A stretch of 64,000 bases of DNA, taken from the NCBI RefSeq assembly GCF_003325375.1, contig NZ_CP030862.1, positions 371,001 through 435,000 of the forward strand, in the 5' to 3' direction. Shown here in pieces: positions 46,599 through 55,077 of this stretch; position 1 is the stretch's first letter; each line of letters opens with the position of its first letter. The stretch is from Streptomyces globosus. GTDB lineage: Bacteria; Actinomycetota; Actinomycetes; Streptomycetales; Streptomycetaceae. The position numbers and the translations under genes were made by a program. The notes under the pieces were generated by a model that did not search any database, was not told the DNA's origin, and saw only the letters and a program-made list of their open reading frames with translations.

Positions 46599-48011
46599 CT
46601 ATTCGCGGGCCGTCTCGCGGGCCGTCTCGCGGGAGCGCCGGCGGGGCAGAACGCGCAGCGCATCGCCCATGTCCGCGACCTCCGTGACCTTCATGCCGGC
46701 GGGCACCTTCCCCGGGTCGGCGGGCACCAGCGCGTGCGTGAACCCGAGCCGGTGGGCCTCGGCGAGGCGCCTCTGCACGCCGGTGACCCGGCGGACCTCG
46801 CCGGCCAGGCCGACCTCCCCGATGGCGACCAGGTTCTTCGGCAGCGGGACGTCGCTCGCGGCCGAGGCGAGCGCCAGGGCGACGGCCAGGTCGGCGGCCG
46901 GCTCGGTCAGCTTCACCCCGCCCACGGTGGCGCTGTAGATGTCCCGCTTGCCGAGCGCGGTGATCCGGCCGCGCTGCTCCAGCACGGCCAGCATCATCGA
47001 GACGCGGGAGGTCTCCAGCCCGGAGGTGGTCCGCCGCGGGGAGGGGATCTGCGAGTCGACGGTCAGCGCCTGCACCTCGGCGACCAGCGGCCGCTTGCCC
47101 TCCAGGGTGACGGTCAGGCAGGTGCCGGGGACGGCCTCCGCGCGGCGGGTCAGGAACAGCCCGCTGGGGTCGGCGAGGCCGGTGATGCCCTCGTCGTGCA
47201 GTTCGAAGCAGCCCACCTCGTCGGTGGCGCCGTACCGGTTCTTCACGCCGCGCACCAGGCGCAGCCGGGCGTGCCGGTCGCCCTCGAACCCGAGGACGAC
47301 GTCCACCAGGTGCTCCAGCAGCCGCGGGCCGGCGATGGCGCCGTCCTTCGTGACGTGGCCGACGAGCAGCGTCGACATGCCGCGCTCCTTGGACGCCCGG
47401 ATCAGGGCGCCGGCGACCTCGCGGACCTGGGCCATGCCGCCGGGCGCCCCGTCGATCTCGGGGGAGGCGACGGTCTGGACGGAGTCCAGGACCAGCAGCG
47501 AGGGGTTCACGGCCTCGATGTGGCCGAGGACGGCCGACAGGTCGGTCTCGGCGGCGAGGTAGAGGTGGTCGCTGAGCGCGCCGATGCGGTCGGCCCGCAG
47601 CCGCACCTGGCTCGCGGACTCCTCCCCGGTGAGGTACAGGGTGCGGTGGGAGGGGCCGGAGGCCTTGGCCGCCACGTCCAGCAGCAGCGTCGACTTGCCG
47701 ACGCCCGGCTCGCCGGCGAGCAGGACGACGGCGCCGGGGACGAGGCCGCCGCCGAGCACCCGGTCCAGCTCGTCGACGCCCGTGCTGCGGGCGGTCGCCG
47801 TCCTGCCGTCGACCTGCGCGATCGGCAGCGCGGCGGTCGAGACGCGGCCGGGCGCGGTGGTCCGCACGGCGGCCGCCCCCATCTCCTCGACGGTGCCCCA
47901 CGCCTGGCACTCGGGGCAGCGCCCGAGCCATTTGGCGGTGGTCCAGCCGCACTCGGTGCAGCGGTAGGAGGGCCGGTCCTTGGCGGACGAGCGGGATGTA
48001 CGGGCAGCCAT
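46599..48011 (-). CDS. radA: DNA repair protein RadA/Sms
   Basis: 470 residues: N-terminal zinc finger (YRCTECGWTTAKWLGRCPECQAWG), RecA-like ATPase (GEPGVGKSTLLLDVA, LVLDSVQT), the KNRYGATDEVGCFE RadA motif and a C-terminal Lon-like domain (GGVKLTEPAADLAVALALASA). It processes branched recombination intermediates. The extreme C-terminus has a repeated RETA encoded by 12-base repeats. disA and radA are neighbours in many Gram-positive genomes. Confidence 0.95.
   Translation of the reverse strand: MAARTSRSSAKDRPSYRCTECGWTTAKWLGRCPECQAWGTVEEMGAAAVRTTAPGRVSTAALPIAQVDGRTATARSTGVDELDRVLGGGLVPGAVVLLAGEPGVGKSTLLLDVAAKASGPSHRTLYLTGEESASQVRLRADRIGALSDHLYLAAETDLSAVLGHIEAVNPSLLVLDSVQTVASPEIDGAPGGMAQVREVAGALIRASKERGMSTLLVGHVTKDGAIAGPRLLEHLVDVVLGFEGDRHARLRLVRGVKNRYGATDEVGCFELHDEGITGLADPSGLFLTRRAEAVPGTCLTVTLEGKRPLVAEVQALTVDSQIPSPRRTTSGLETSRVSMMLAVLEQRGRITALGKRDIYSATVGGVKLTEPAADLAVALALASAASDVPLPKNLVAIGEVGLAGEVRRVTGVQRRLAEAHRLGFTHALVPADPGKVPAGMKVTEVADMGDALRVLPRRRSRETARETARE
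46604..46633 (-). repeat. tandem 12-base repeat at the radA 3' end
   Basis: Two exact copies of CGCGGGCCGTCT and half of a third lie in the last codons of radA and encode RETARETARE. Length could vary by slippage. Confidence 0.75.
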
Positions 48012-48149
48012 GGCGCCCACCGTAACGGCAGGCGCCGACAGCCCGGCGTCAGTCGGGCGGTCAGCGGCTGTTCGATCTCGTCACCCGTAAGGGCTAAAAC
48101 AGCTCAAGGCTTCACGGCTCCCGGCGGGCTGCCGCCTACCTTCGCCAGG

Positions 48150-49868
48150 GTGAACAGCAGCAACCAGGAAAGCCCCGCCCGGCGCTCCGGCGCGCAACGG
48201 GCGCACGGGCGCACGCCCCCCGAGGGGCGCGAAAGAGAACAGGCGCCCCCCTTCCGGCACGAGCCGTACCTGGACGGCCTGTTCACGTACTGCCTGTCCG
48301 TCCTGTGCGACCACGACACGGCCACCGACGTCCTCGCCGACGTCCTGGCCGTGGCCGAGCGGCACCCCGGCCGCTGCCCCGACGAGAGCGACCGCCGCGC
48401 CTGGCTCTACGCCCTCGCCCGCTGGGCCTGCCTGCGCCGCCTCGCGGAACGGCAGGGGACCCGGCAGGGGACCCGGCAGGGGGCGCACACCGCCCGGCGT
48501 GCGCCGGAGCACACCGAAGCGCACCGCGCCCCCGGCGACCGCCCCCGCGACACCGCCGCGCACCGGCGCACCGAGCTGGCCCGGCTCGCCTGGCCCGAGG
48601 CCGCCGGCACCACGCCCGAACAGCGAGAGGCCCTCGAACTCGCCGTCCGCCACCGCCTCGGCGTACCCGAGCTCGCCGCGGTCCTCGGCACCCCCGAGGC
48701 CGGCGCCCGCGAACTGCTGGCCGGCGCGGCCTGCGAAGTGGAGCGCACCCGCGCCGCCCTCGCCGTCGTCGAGACCGGCGGCTGCCCCTCCGTCTCCCGG
48801 CTCACCGGCGGCGGGCAGCTCCTGCTGTCCACCACCCTGCGCACCGAGCTCGTCCGGCACGTGGACGACTGCCCGCGCTGCCGCCGCCTCGCCGAACGCG
48901 TCGACGCCGCCTCCCCCTGGCCGGGCTCCTGCGGCATCGAGGCGGCCCTTCCCCTCGTCCAGGCCCCCCGCACCGCCGTGCACGCCGCACTCCAGCGGCC
49001 CGGCCGGAGCCGCGGCCGGCCCGCCCCGCGCTTCGACCGCACCGGCTTCCCCGTGGACCCGCGCGACCGGGCCGCCCGCCGCGACCGGCTGCGGGCCCGA
49101 GCCGTCACCACCACCGTCGTCGCGACCGTCGTCGCAGCGCCCGTACTCGCCCTGTGGACGGCCCACCGCGGCGGCCCCGGCACCGGCGAACCCGCCGGCG
49201 CCGACGCCACGCGGATCTCGGCCGGCGAGGCGGAGCTCCCGCCGGGCCGGGCGGGCGGCAGCCCCATGCGGGCGTACGAGAACACCGGCGGAACCGGCCG
49301 CACCACCGGCGCCCCCGGCTTCGCCGGACCCTCGCCCTCCGTCTCCGTCGAGGTGATCAGCACCGGCGCCCCGGCCGCCCCCGACCGGCCCGGCGCCCCG
49401 GGCCGGCTCACCGTCTCCGCCTCCGCCGACGGCGCAACGACCGTGCTCACCCTGACCGCCTCCGGCGGGGCCCCGGTGCACTGGCGGCTCTCCTCCGACG
49501 GCCCCTGGCTCCGCGCGAGCCGGACCGCCGGCACGCTGGCGCCGGGCGACTCCGCCCGGATCCTGATCACGGTGGACGGCGCATCCGAGCCCGTCGGCCC
49601 CTGGACCGCCCGCGTCGGCGTCGACCCGGGAGGCGCCGTCGTCGCCGTACGCGGCAGCGGCCGCCCCGCACCGGCCGGAAGCGAGCCCCCCGCCCCCGAG
49701 CCGACGCCGACGCCCACCCCGACACCCACCCCCGAACCGACCCCGACCCCGACCCCGACGCCGACACCCGAGCCGACACCCTCCGGGACCCCCGAGCCCA
49801 CGCCCACCGCCACGCCGGACGACCCCGGAGGAACGGTTCCCCCACCCCCCGCCGACCCCGCTCCGTGA
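48150..49868 (+). CDS. membrane fusion of ECF-like sigma regions, ZAS zinc motif and BACON domain
   Basis: 572 residues. Residues 38-100 resemble sigma region 2 (YLDGLFTYCLSVLCDHDTATDVLADVLAVAERH); 155-205 resemble region 4 (EQREALELAVRHRLGVPELAAVLGTPEAGAREL). A zinc-type anti-sigma motif follows: Cys212 and H237-x3-C241-x2-C244. A basic stop and one membrane helix lie at about 316-338. The outside part has a BACON-like domain (about 418-505) and a Pro/Thr repeat tail. The GTG at 48150 is in a region divergent from radA. Whether the sigma part binds DNA is unknown; several usual region 2.4 residues look diverged. Confidence 0.72.
   Translation: MNSSNQESPARRSGAQRAHGRTPPEGREREQAPPFRHEPYLDGLFTYCLSVLCDHDTATDVLADVLAVAERHPGRCPDESDRRAWLYALARWACLRRLAERQGTRQGTRQGAHTARRAPEHTEAHRAPGDRPRDTAAHRRTELARLAWPEAAGTTPEQREALELAVRHRLGVPELAAVLGTPEAGARELLAGAACEVERTRAALAVVETGGCPSVSRLTGGGQLLLSTTLRTELVRHVDDCPRCRRLAERVDAASPWPGSCGIEAALPLVQAPRTAVHAALQRPGRSRGRPAPRFDRTGFPVDPRDRAARRDRLRARAVTTTVVATVVAAPVLALWTAHRGGPGTGEPAGADATRISAGEAELPPGRAGGSPMRAYENTGGTGRTTGAPGFAGPSPSVSVEVISTGAPAAPDRPGAPGRLTVSASADGATTVLTLTASGGAPVHWRLSSDGPWLRASRTAGTLAPGDSARILITVDGASEPVGPWTARVGVDPGGAVVAVRGSGRPAPAGSEPPAPEPTPTPTPTPTPEPTPTPTPTPTPEPTPSGTPEPTPTATPDDPGGTVPPPPADPAP
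48451..48486 (+). repeat. three tandem 12-base units
   Basis: GGCAGGGGACCC occurs twice exactly (48451-48462, 48463-48474) with a diverged third copy, encoding GTRQGTRQGA in the linker between the two sigma-like regions. Confidence 0.75.
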
Positions 49869-49956
49869 CCGCCGCGCCCCGCCCACGAGGTGCGCGCACA
49901 GATCAGCGCGGCCACCCTGGAACCAGCGGGGGACCCCGGAGGACCAGGAGGTCCGG

Positions 49957-50169
49957 ATGAGCATGCTGGACAAGCTGAAGCAGATGCTGAAGGGACATGA
50001 GTCCACGGTCGACCAGGCCGTCGACAAGGGCGGCGACATGGTCGACAAGAGGACGCAAGGCAAGTACGCCCGCCACGTCGACACGGCCCAGGAGCGGCTC
50101 AAGGACCAGTTCGGCACCACCGGCCGCGACCAGAACCCGCCCCCGCCGCCCGCCCCGCCGCAGCGCTGA
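49957..50169 (+). CDS. MT0933-type antitoxin-like protein
   Basis: 70 residues with the family pattern MSMLDKLKQMLKGHE, VDQAVDKGGDMVDKRTQGKYARHVDTAQERLKDQ. These small helical proteins are annotated as MT0933-like antitoxins in actinobacteria, often with a Pro-rich tail as here. No toxin-like gene flanks it. The ATG at 49957 has a GAGG-type ribosome site. Confidence 0.82.
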   Translation: MSMLDKLKQMLKGHESTVDQAVDKGGDMVDKRTQGKYARHVDTAQERLKDQFGTTGRDQNPPPPPAPPQR

Positions 50170-50186
50170 CCGCCCCGGCGTCCCGG

Positions 50187-50215
50187 GCGGCCGGCCCGGC
50201 ACCCGGGCCGGCCGC
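50187..50215. terminator. bidirectional terminator
   Basis: A perfect 12-bp stem (50187-50198 with 50204-50215) and a 5-base loop lie between the convergent antitoxin-like and Cys-rich genes. Confidence 0.6.
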
Positions 50216-50220
50216 CCGCG

Positions 50221-51075
50221 CTACCCCGCCGCCGGCGGGCCCGGCGGGTCCGCCGGGTGCGGCGCCATCGGCAGCAGCGACGCCAGCCGGGCCTCGCACA
50301 GCCGCACCAGCTCCGCGTACGCCTCCGCTCCCATGAGCTCGACCAGCTCCGCCCGGTACGACACGTACACCGGCTGCCCGGCGCCGTGCGCCGACGTCGC
50401 CGACGTGCACCACCAGTGCAGGTCGTGCCCGCCCGGCCCCCAGCCCCGCCGGTCGTACTCGCCGATGGAGACCTGCAGCACCCGCGTGTCGTCCGGCCGG
50501 TCGATCCACTCGTAGGTGCGCCGGATCGGCAGCTGCCAGCACACGTCCGGCTTCGTCTCCAGCGGCTCGCGCCCCTCCCGCAGCGCCAGGATGTGCAGCG
50601 AACAGCCCGCGCCCGCCGGGAACCCCGGCCGGTTGAGGAAGATGCACGCCCCCTCCCACCGGCGGGTCTGCCGCTCCCCGTCCTCGTCCCTCTGCACCCA
50701 CCCGGTGCCGGTGCCCACGTCGTGGAACTGCCACAGCTCCGGGGAGAGCCGGGCCACGTGTTCCGCGACCCGCTTCTCGTCGTCCTCGTCCGAGAAGTGC
50801 GCGCCCAGCGTGCAGCAGCCGTCCGAGGCCCGGCCGGCCTGGATGCCCTGGCAGCCGCTGCCGAAGATGCATGTCCAGCGCGAGGTCAGCCACGTCAGGT
50901 CGCAGCGGAAGACCTGCTCGTCGTCCGCCGGGTCCGGGAACTCCACCCACGCCCGGGGGAAGTCGAGGCCGGTCTCGTCGCCCGCGGCCGCGGCGGGTCC
51001 TACCGCCTCGGCCTTCTTGCCGCTCTTGCCGTTCTTGCCGCTCTTGGGCTTGTCGGCCTTCTTGGTGTGTGGCAC
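50221..51075 (-). CDS. cysteine-rich conserved hypothetical protein
   Basis: 284 residues. A basic Lys/Ser/Gly N-terminal tail (about 1-35) precedes a core with a tight Cys cluster ([26 protein letters not shown]) and later Cys residues (GACIFLN, GCSLHI, DVCWQL, WWCTS). The pattern suggests a metal or Fe-S site like the YkgJ/DUF3109 families, but I cannot place it with certainty. The GTG start at 51075 faces the Ppx/GppA gene across 64 bases. Confidence 0.75.
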   Translation of the reverse strand: MPHTKKADKPKSGKNGKSGKKAEAVGPAAAAGDETGLDFPRAWVEFPDPADDEQVFRCDLTWLTSRWTCIFGSGCQGIQAGRASDGCCTLGAHFSDEDDEKRVAEHVARLSPELWQFHDVGTGTGWVQRDEDGERQTRRWEGACIFLNRPGFPAGAGCSLHILALREGREPLETKPDVCWQLPIRRTYEWIDRPDDTRVLQVSIGEYDRRGWGPGGHDLHWWCTSATSAHGAGQPVYVSYRAELVELMGAEAYAELVRLCEARLASLLPMAPHPADPPGPPAAG

Positions 51076-51139
51076 GCAACCAAGCCTATGCCGCTCTTCG
51101 GGCACCCCCGGCTCCCGCCGCACAGTAGCGTTTCCCCTT

Positions 51140-52069
51140 ATGAGACTCGGTGTCCTCGATGTGGGGTCGAACACGATCCACCTGCTGGTGGTGGACGCGC
51201 ACCCCGGCGCGCGCCCGCAGCCGGCGCACTCGCACAAGGTCGAGCTGCGCCTCGCCCAGCTGCTCGACGAACACGGGGCGGTCACCCGCGACGGCATCGA
51301 GCTCCTCGTCTCGGCGATAGCCGGCGCGGCGCAGGCCGCCGAGGACAAGGGCTGCGAGGACGTCCTGCCCTTCGCGACCAGCGCCGTGCGCGAGGCCACC
51401 AACGCCGACGAGGTGCTGGCCCGCGTCAAGGCCGAGACCGGCGTCGACCTGGCCGTCCTCAGCGGCGAGGACGAGGCGCGGCTCACCTTCCTCGCCGCCC
51501 GCCGCTGGTTCGGCTGGTCGGCGGGCCGCCTGCTCGTCCTCGACATCGGCGGCGGCTCCCTGGAGATCGCCTACGGCATCGACGAGGACCCGGACGCGGC
51601 CGCCTCCCTCCCGCTCGGCGCAGGCCGCCTCACCTCGGCCTGGCTGCCGGGCGACCCGCCGGAGCCGGCCGACATCCGCGCCCTGCGGCGGCACGCGCGG
51701 GCCCAGATCGCCCGCGTCGTCCGCGAGTTCAGCCGCTTCGGGACCCCCGACCACGTCGTGGCCACCTCCAAGACGTTCAAGCAGCTGGCCCGCATCGCCG
51801 GCGCCGCCCGCTCCGCAGACGGCCCCTACGCGCAGCGCGAACTCTCGCGCAAGGCACTGGAGGAGTGGGTGCCCAAGCTCTCCGAGATGACCGTCGAGCA
51901 GCGCTCCACCCTCCCGGGCGTCTCCGAGGGCCGCGCCGCCCAGCTGCTGGCCGGGGCTCTGGTCGCCGAGGGCGCCATGGACCTCTTCGGCATCGACGAG
52001 CTGGAGATCTGCCCGTGGGCGCTGCGCGAGGGCGTCATCCTGCGCCGCCTGGACCACCTGCCCACCTGA
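51140..52069 (+). CDS. Ppx/GppA-family phosphatase
   Basis: 309 residues, a short two-domain member of the exopolyphosphatase/pppGpp phosphatase family. ASKHA motifs: [13 protein letters not shown] (phosphate 1), [14 protein letters not shown] and [15 protein letters not shown] (phosphate 2). It lacks the C-terminal HD-like domain of E. coli Ppx, so it is of the short actinobacterial type. It may act on polyphosphate or (p)ppGpp. A TAGCGT -10 box sits 8 bases before the ATG. Confidence 0.92.
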   Translation: MRLGVLDVGSNTIHLLVVDAHPGARPQPAHSHKVELRLAQLLDEHGAVTRDGIELLVSAIAGAAQAAEDKGCEDVLPFATSAVREATNADEVLARVKAETGVDLAVLSGEDEARLTFLAARRWFGWSAGRLLVLDIGGGSLEIAYGIDEDPDAAASLPLGAGRLTSAWLPGDPPEPADIRALRRHARAQIARVVREFSRFGTPDHVVATSKTFKQLARIAGAARSADGPYAQRELSRKALEEWVPKLSEMTVEQRSTLPGVSEGRAAQLLAGALVAEGAMDLFGIDELEICPWALREGVILRRLDHLPT

Positions 52070-52140
52070 TGCCGCGCCCGGCCCGGCCGGCCGCGGCGGC
52101 CGGTCTGCCCCCGGCCGCGCGGGGCCCGTACCCTGTCCCC

Positions 52141-52959
52141 GTGGCAGAACCCGTCCGCGTCCCGACCGCGAAAGTCGCCCTCTCCACCGCCTCCGTCTAC
52201 CCGGAGTCGACGGCGACCGCCTTCGAGATCGCCGCGCGCCTCGGCTACGACGGCGTGGAGGTCATGGTCTGGACGGACCCGGTCAGCCAGGACATCGACG
52301 CGCTGCGCCGCCTCTCCGACCGGCACGGCGTGCCGATCCTCGCCGTCCACGCGCCCTGCCTGCTGATCACCCAGCGCGTCTGGTCGACCGACCCGTGGAT
52401 CCGGCTCCGGCGGGCGCAGGCCGCCGCCGAGCGGCTCGGCGCGAGCACCGTCGTCGTCCACCCGCCGTTCCGCTGGCAGCGCCAGTACGCCCGGGACTTC
52501 GTCACCGGCATCTGGCGCATGGCCGACGAGACCGGCGTCCGGTTCGCCGTCGAGAACATGTACCCCTGGCGCTACCGCGACCGCGAGATGCTCGCCTACG
52601 CGCCCGAGTGGGACGTCACCAAGGACGACTACCGGCACTTCACCGTCGACCTGTCGCACACCGCGACCGCCCGCACCGACGCCACCGCGATGGTCGACCG
52701 GATGGGCGACCGCCTCGCGCACGTCCACCTCGCCGACGGCAACGGCTCCGCGAAGGACGAGCACCTCGTCCCCGGCCGCGGCACCCAGCCCTGCGCCGAG
52801 CTGCTGGAGCGGCTCGCCGCGAACTCCTTCGACGGGCACGTCGTCATCGAGGTCAACACCCGCAGGGCCATGTCCTCCGCCGAGCGCGAGGCCGACCTCG
52901 CCGAGGCCCTCGCCTTCACCCGGCTCCACCTGGCCACCGCCCCGGCGCGCCGCCCGTGA
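52141..52959 (+). CDS. TIM-barrel sugar phosphate isomerase/epimerase family protein
   Basis: 272 residues of the xylose isomerase-like/AP endonuclease 2 barrel. Metal-site type residues appear in [30 protein letters not shown] and VHLADGNG...E(H)LVPGRG, with VVIEVNTR near the end. The real substrate is unknown. The GTG is six bases after a TACCCT -10 box, predicting a leaderless transcript. It is followed about 200 bases later by ilvD. Confidence 0.85.
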   Translation: MAEPVRVPTAKVALSTASVYPESTATAFEIAARLGYDGVEVMVWTDPVSQDIDALRRLSDRHGVPILAVHAPCLLITQRVWSTDPWIRLRRAQAAAERLGASTVVVHPPFRWQRQYARDFVTGIWRMADETGVRFAVENMYPWRYRDREMLAYAPEWDVTKDDYRHFTVDLSHTATARTDATAMVDRMGDRLAHVHLADGNGSAKDEHLVPGRGTQPCAELLERLAANSFDGHVVIEVNTRRAMSSAEREADLAEALAFTRLHLATAPARRP

Positions 52960-53155
52960 CCGGAAACGCTGCGCAGGCGGGCACCGCCCCCGCCGCGCCC
53001 GCCCGGCAGCGGCACCTGACCGAGGACTGACCCTCCCGTCCCGGCATCCGGACCGGCTGTCCGCATCCCGGTCCGGGGGCGTAGCCTCGTAACCGAGCCA
53101 TATCCGCAGTCGCGGCGGCGCCCCGGCGCCACCGCACTCATGGGGAGTGAACCCG

Positions 53156-55009
53156 ATGCCCGAGCTGAGGTCCCGCACTGTCACCCACGGCCGCAACATG
53201 GCGGGCGCCCGCGCCCTCATGCGTGCGTCGGGCGTAGCGAGCGAGGACATCGGGAAGCCGATCGTCGCGGTCGCCAACTCCTTCACCGAGTTCGTCCCCG
53301 GCCACACCCACCTCGCGCCGGTCGGCCGGATCGTCTCCGACGCCATCCGCGCGGCAGGGGCCGTCCCCCGTGAGTTCAACACCATCGCCGTCGACGACGG
53401 CATCGCCATGGGCCACGGCGGCATGCTCTACTCGCTGCCGTCGCGCGACCTGATCGCCGACTCCGTCGAGTACATGGTCGAGGCGCACTGCGCCGACGCC
53501 CTGATCTGCATCTCCAACTGCGACAAGATCACCCCGGGCATGCTGATGGCCGCGATGCGCCTGAACATCCCGGTCGTCTTCGTCTCCGGCGGCCCCATGG
53601 AGGCCGGCCAGGCCACCCTCGTCGACGGCACCGTCCGCAAACTCGACCTGATCAACGCCATCGTCGACGCGGTCAACGAGAACGTCTCCGACGAGGACGT
53701 GCTGCGCATCGAGGAGAACGCCTGCCCCACCTGCGGCTCGTGTTCCGGCATGTTCACCGCCAACTCGATGAACTGCCTCGCCGAGGCCATCGGCCTCGCC
53801 CTCCCCGGCAACGGCTCCGTCCTCGCCACCCACACCGCCCGCCGCGCCCTCTACGAACAGGCCGGCCGCACCGTCGTCGAGATCACCAAGCGGTACTACG
53901 AGGACGGCGACGAATCCGTCCTCCCCCGCAACATCGCCACCCGCGAGGCCTTCGAGAACGCCATGGCCCTCGACATCGCCATGGGCGGCTCGACCAACAC
54001 GATCCTGCACCTCCTGGCCGCCGCCCAGGAAGCCGGCCTCGACTACGACCTGAAGGACATCGACGCCGTCTCCCGCCGCGTCCCCTGCCTGGCCAAGGTC
54101 GCCCCGAACGTCGCCCCCGGCGGCACCTACTACATGGAGGACGTCCACCGGGCCGGCGGCATCCCCGCCATCCTCGGCGAACTCCACCGCGGCGGCCTCC
54201 TCAACAAGGACGTCACCACCGTCCACTCCCGGGGCCTGGAGGACTGGCTCGCCACCTGGGACGCCCGCTCCGGCACCGCCTCCGCGGAGGCGATGGAGCT
54301 GTGGCACGCCGCCCCCGGATGCAAGCGCTCCGCGACGGCCTTCTCCCAGTCCGAGCGCTGGGAGTCCCTCGACCTCGACGCCGAGAACGGCTGCATCCGC
54401 TCCGTGCAGCACGCGTACAGCAAGGACGGCGGCCTCGCCGTCCTCAAGGGCAACATCGCCGTCGACGGCTGCGTCGTGAAGACCGCCGGCGTCGACGAGT
54501 CGATCTGGACCTTCGAGGGCCCGGCCGTCGTCTGCGAATCCCAGGACGAGGCCGTCGAGAAGATCCTCTCCAAGCAGGTCAAGGAGGGCGACGTCGTCGT
54601 CATCCGCTACGAGGGCCCCAAGGGCGGCCCCGGCATGCAGGAGATGCTCTACCCGACCTCCTTCCTCAAGGGCCGCGGCCTCGGCAAGGCCTGCGCCCTG
54701 ATCACCGACGGCCGCTTCTCCGGCGGCACCTCCGGCCTGTCCATCGGCCACGCCTCCCCGGAGGCCGCCTCGGGCGGCACGATCGCCCTCGTCGAGGACG
54801 GCGACCGCATCCGCATCGACATCCCGAACCGCTCGATCGACCTCCTCGTCGACGAGGCCGTGCTGGAGGCCCGCCGCGAGGCCCTCGGCGGCGTCTACGC
54901 CCCGAAGAACCGCGAACGCAAGGTCTCGGCCGCCCTCCGCGCCTACGCGGCGATGGCGACGAGCGCCGACAAGGGCGCGGTCCGCGACGTCTCGAAGCTG
55001 ACGGGCTGA
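53156..55009 (+). CDS. ilvD: dihydroxy-acid dehydratase
   Basis: 617 residues, full length. It dehydrates 2,3-dihydroxy-isovalerate and -methylvalerate in valine/isoleucine synthesis and needs an Fe-S cluster. Cluster and metal motifs: [30 protein letters not shown], and the C-terminal [16 protein letters not shown] substrate loop. An in-frame GTG three codons upstream (53147) is an alternative start. A strong terminator follows. Confidence 0.97.
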   Translation: MPELRSRTVTHGRNMAGARALMRASGVASEDIGKPIVAVANSFTEFVPGHTHLAPVGRIVSDAIRAAGAVPREFNTIAVDDGIAMGHGGMLYSLPSRDLIADSVEYMVEAHCADALICISNCDKITPGMLMAAMRLNIPVVFVSGGPMEAGQATLVDGTVRKLDLINAIVDAVNENVSDEDVLRIEENACPTCGSCSGMFTANSMNCLAEAIGLALPGNGSVLATHTARRALYEQAGRTVVEITKRYYEDGDESVLPRNIATREAFENAMALDIAMGGSTNTILHLLAAAQEAGLDYDLKDIDAVSRRVPCLAKVAPNVAPGGTYYMEDVHRAGGIPAILGELHRGGLLNKDVTTVHSRGLEDWLATWDARSGTASAEAMELWHAAPGCKRSATAFSQSERWESLDLDAENGCIRSVQHAYSKDGGLAVLKGNIAVDGCVVKTAGVDESIWTFEGPAVVCESQDEAVEKILSKQVKEGDVVVIRYEGPKGGPGMQEMLYPTSFLKGRGLGKACALITDGRFSGGTSGLSIGHASPEAASGGTIALVEDGDRIRIDIPNRSIDLLVDEAVLEARREALGGVYAPKNRERKVSAALRAYAAMATSADKGAVRDVSKLTG

Positions 55010-55021
55010 CGCACCCACCGC

Positions 55022-55060
55022 GAAGCCCCGGCCGCCGCACCTGCGGCGGGCCGGGGCTTC
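55022..55060. terminator. bidirectional terminator after ilvD
   Basis: An imperfect long stem between GAAGCCCCGG and its mirror CCGGGGCTTC, with inner CCGCCGC/GCGGCGG arms, lies between convergent genes. Confidence 0.65.
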
Positions 55061-55077
55061 CGTGCACCCGGGCCAGG

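Noticed and set aside
49700..49820. Pro/Thr repeats that look like a short tandem array.
   Set aside because: They are codon-level PTPT repeats in a protein tail, with no spacers and no palindromic units, so not CRISPR or a mobile element.
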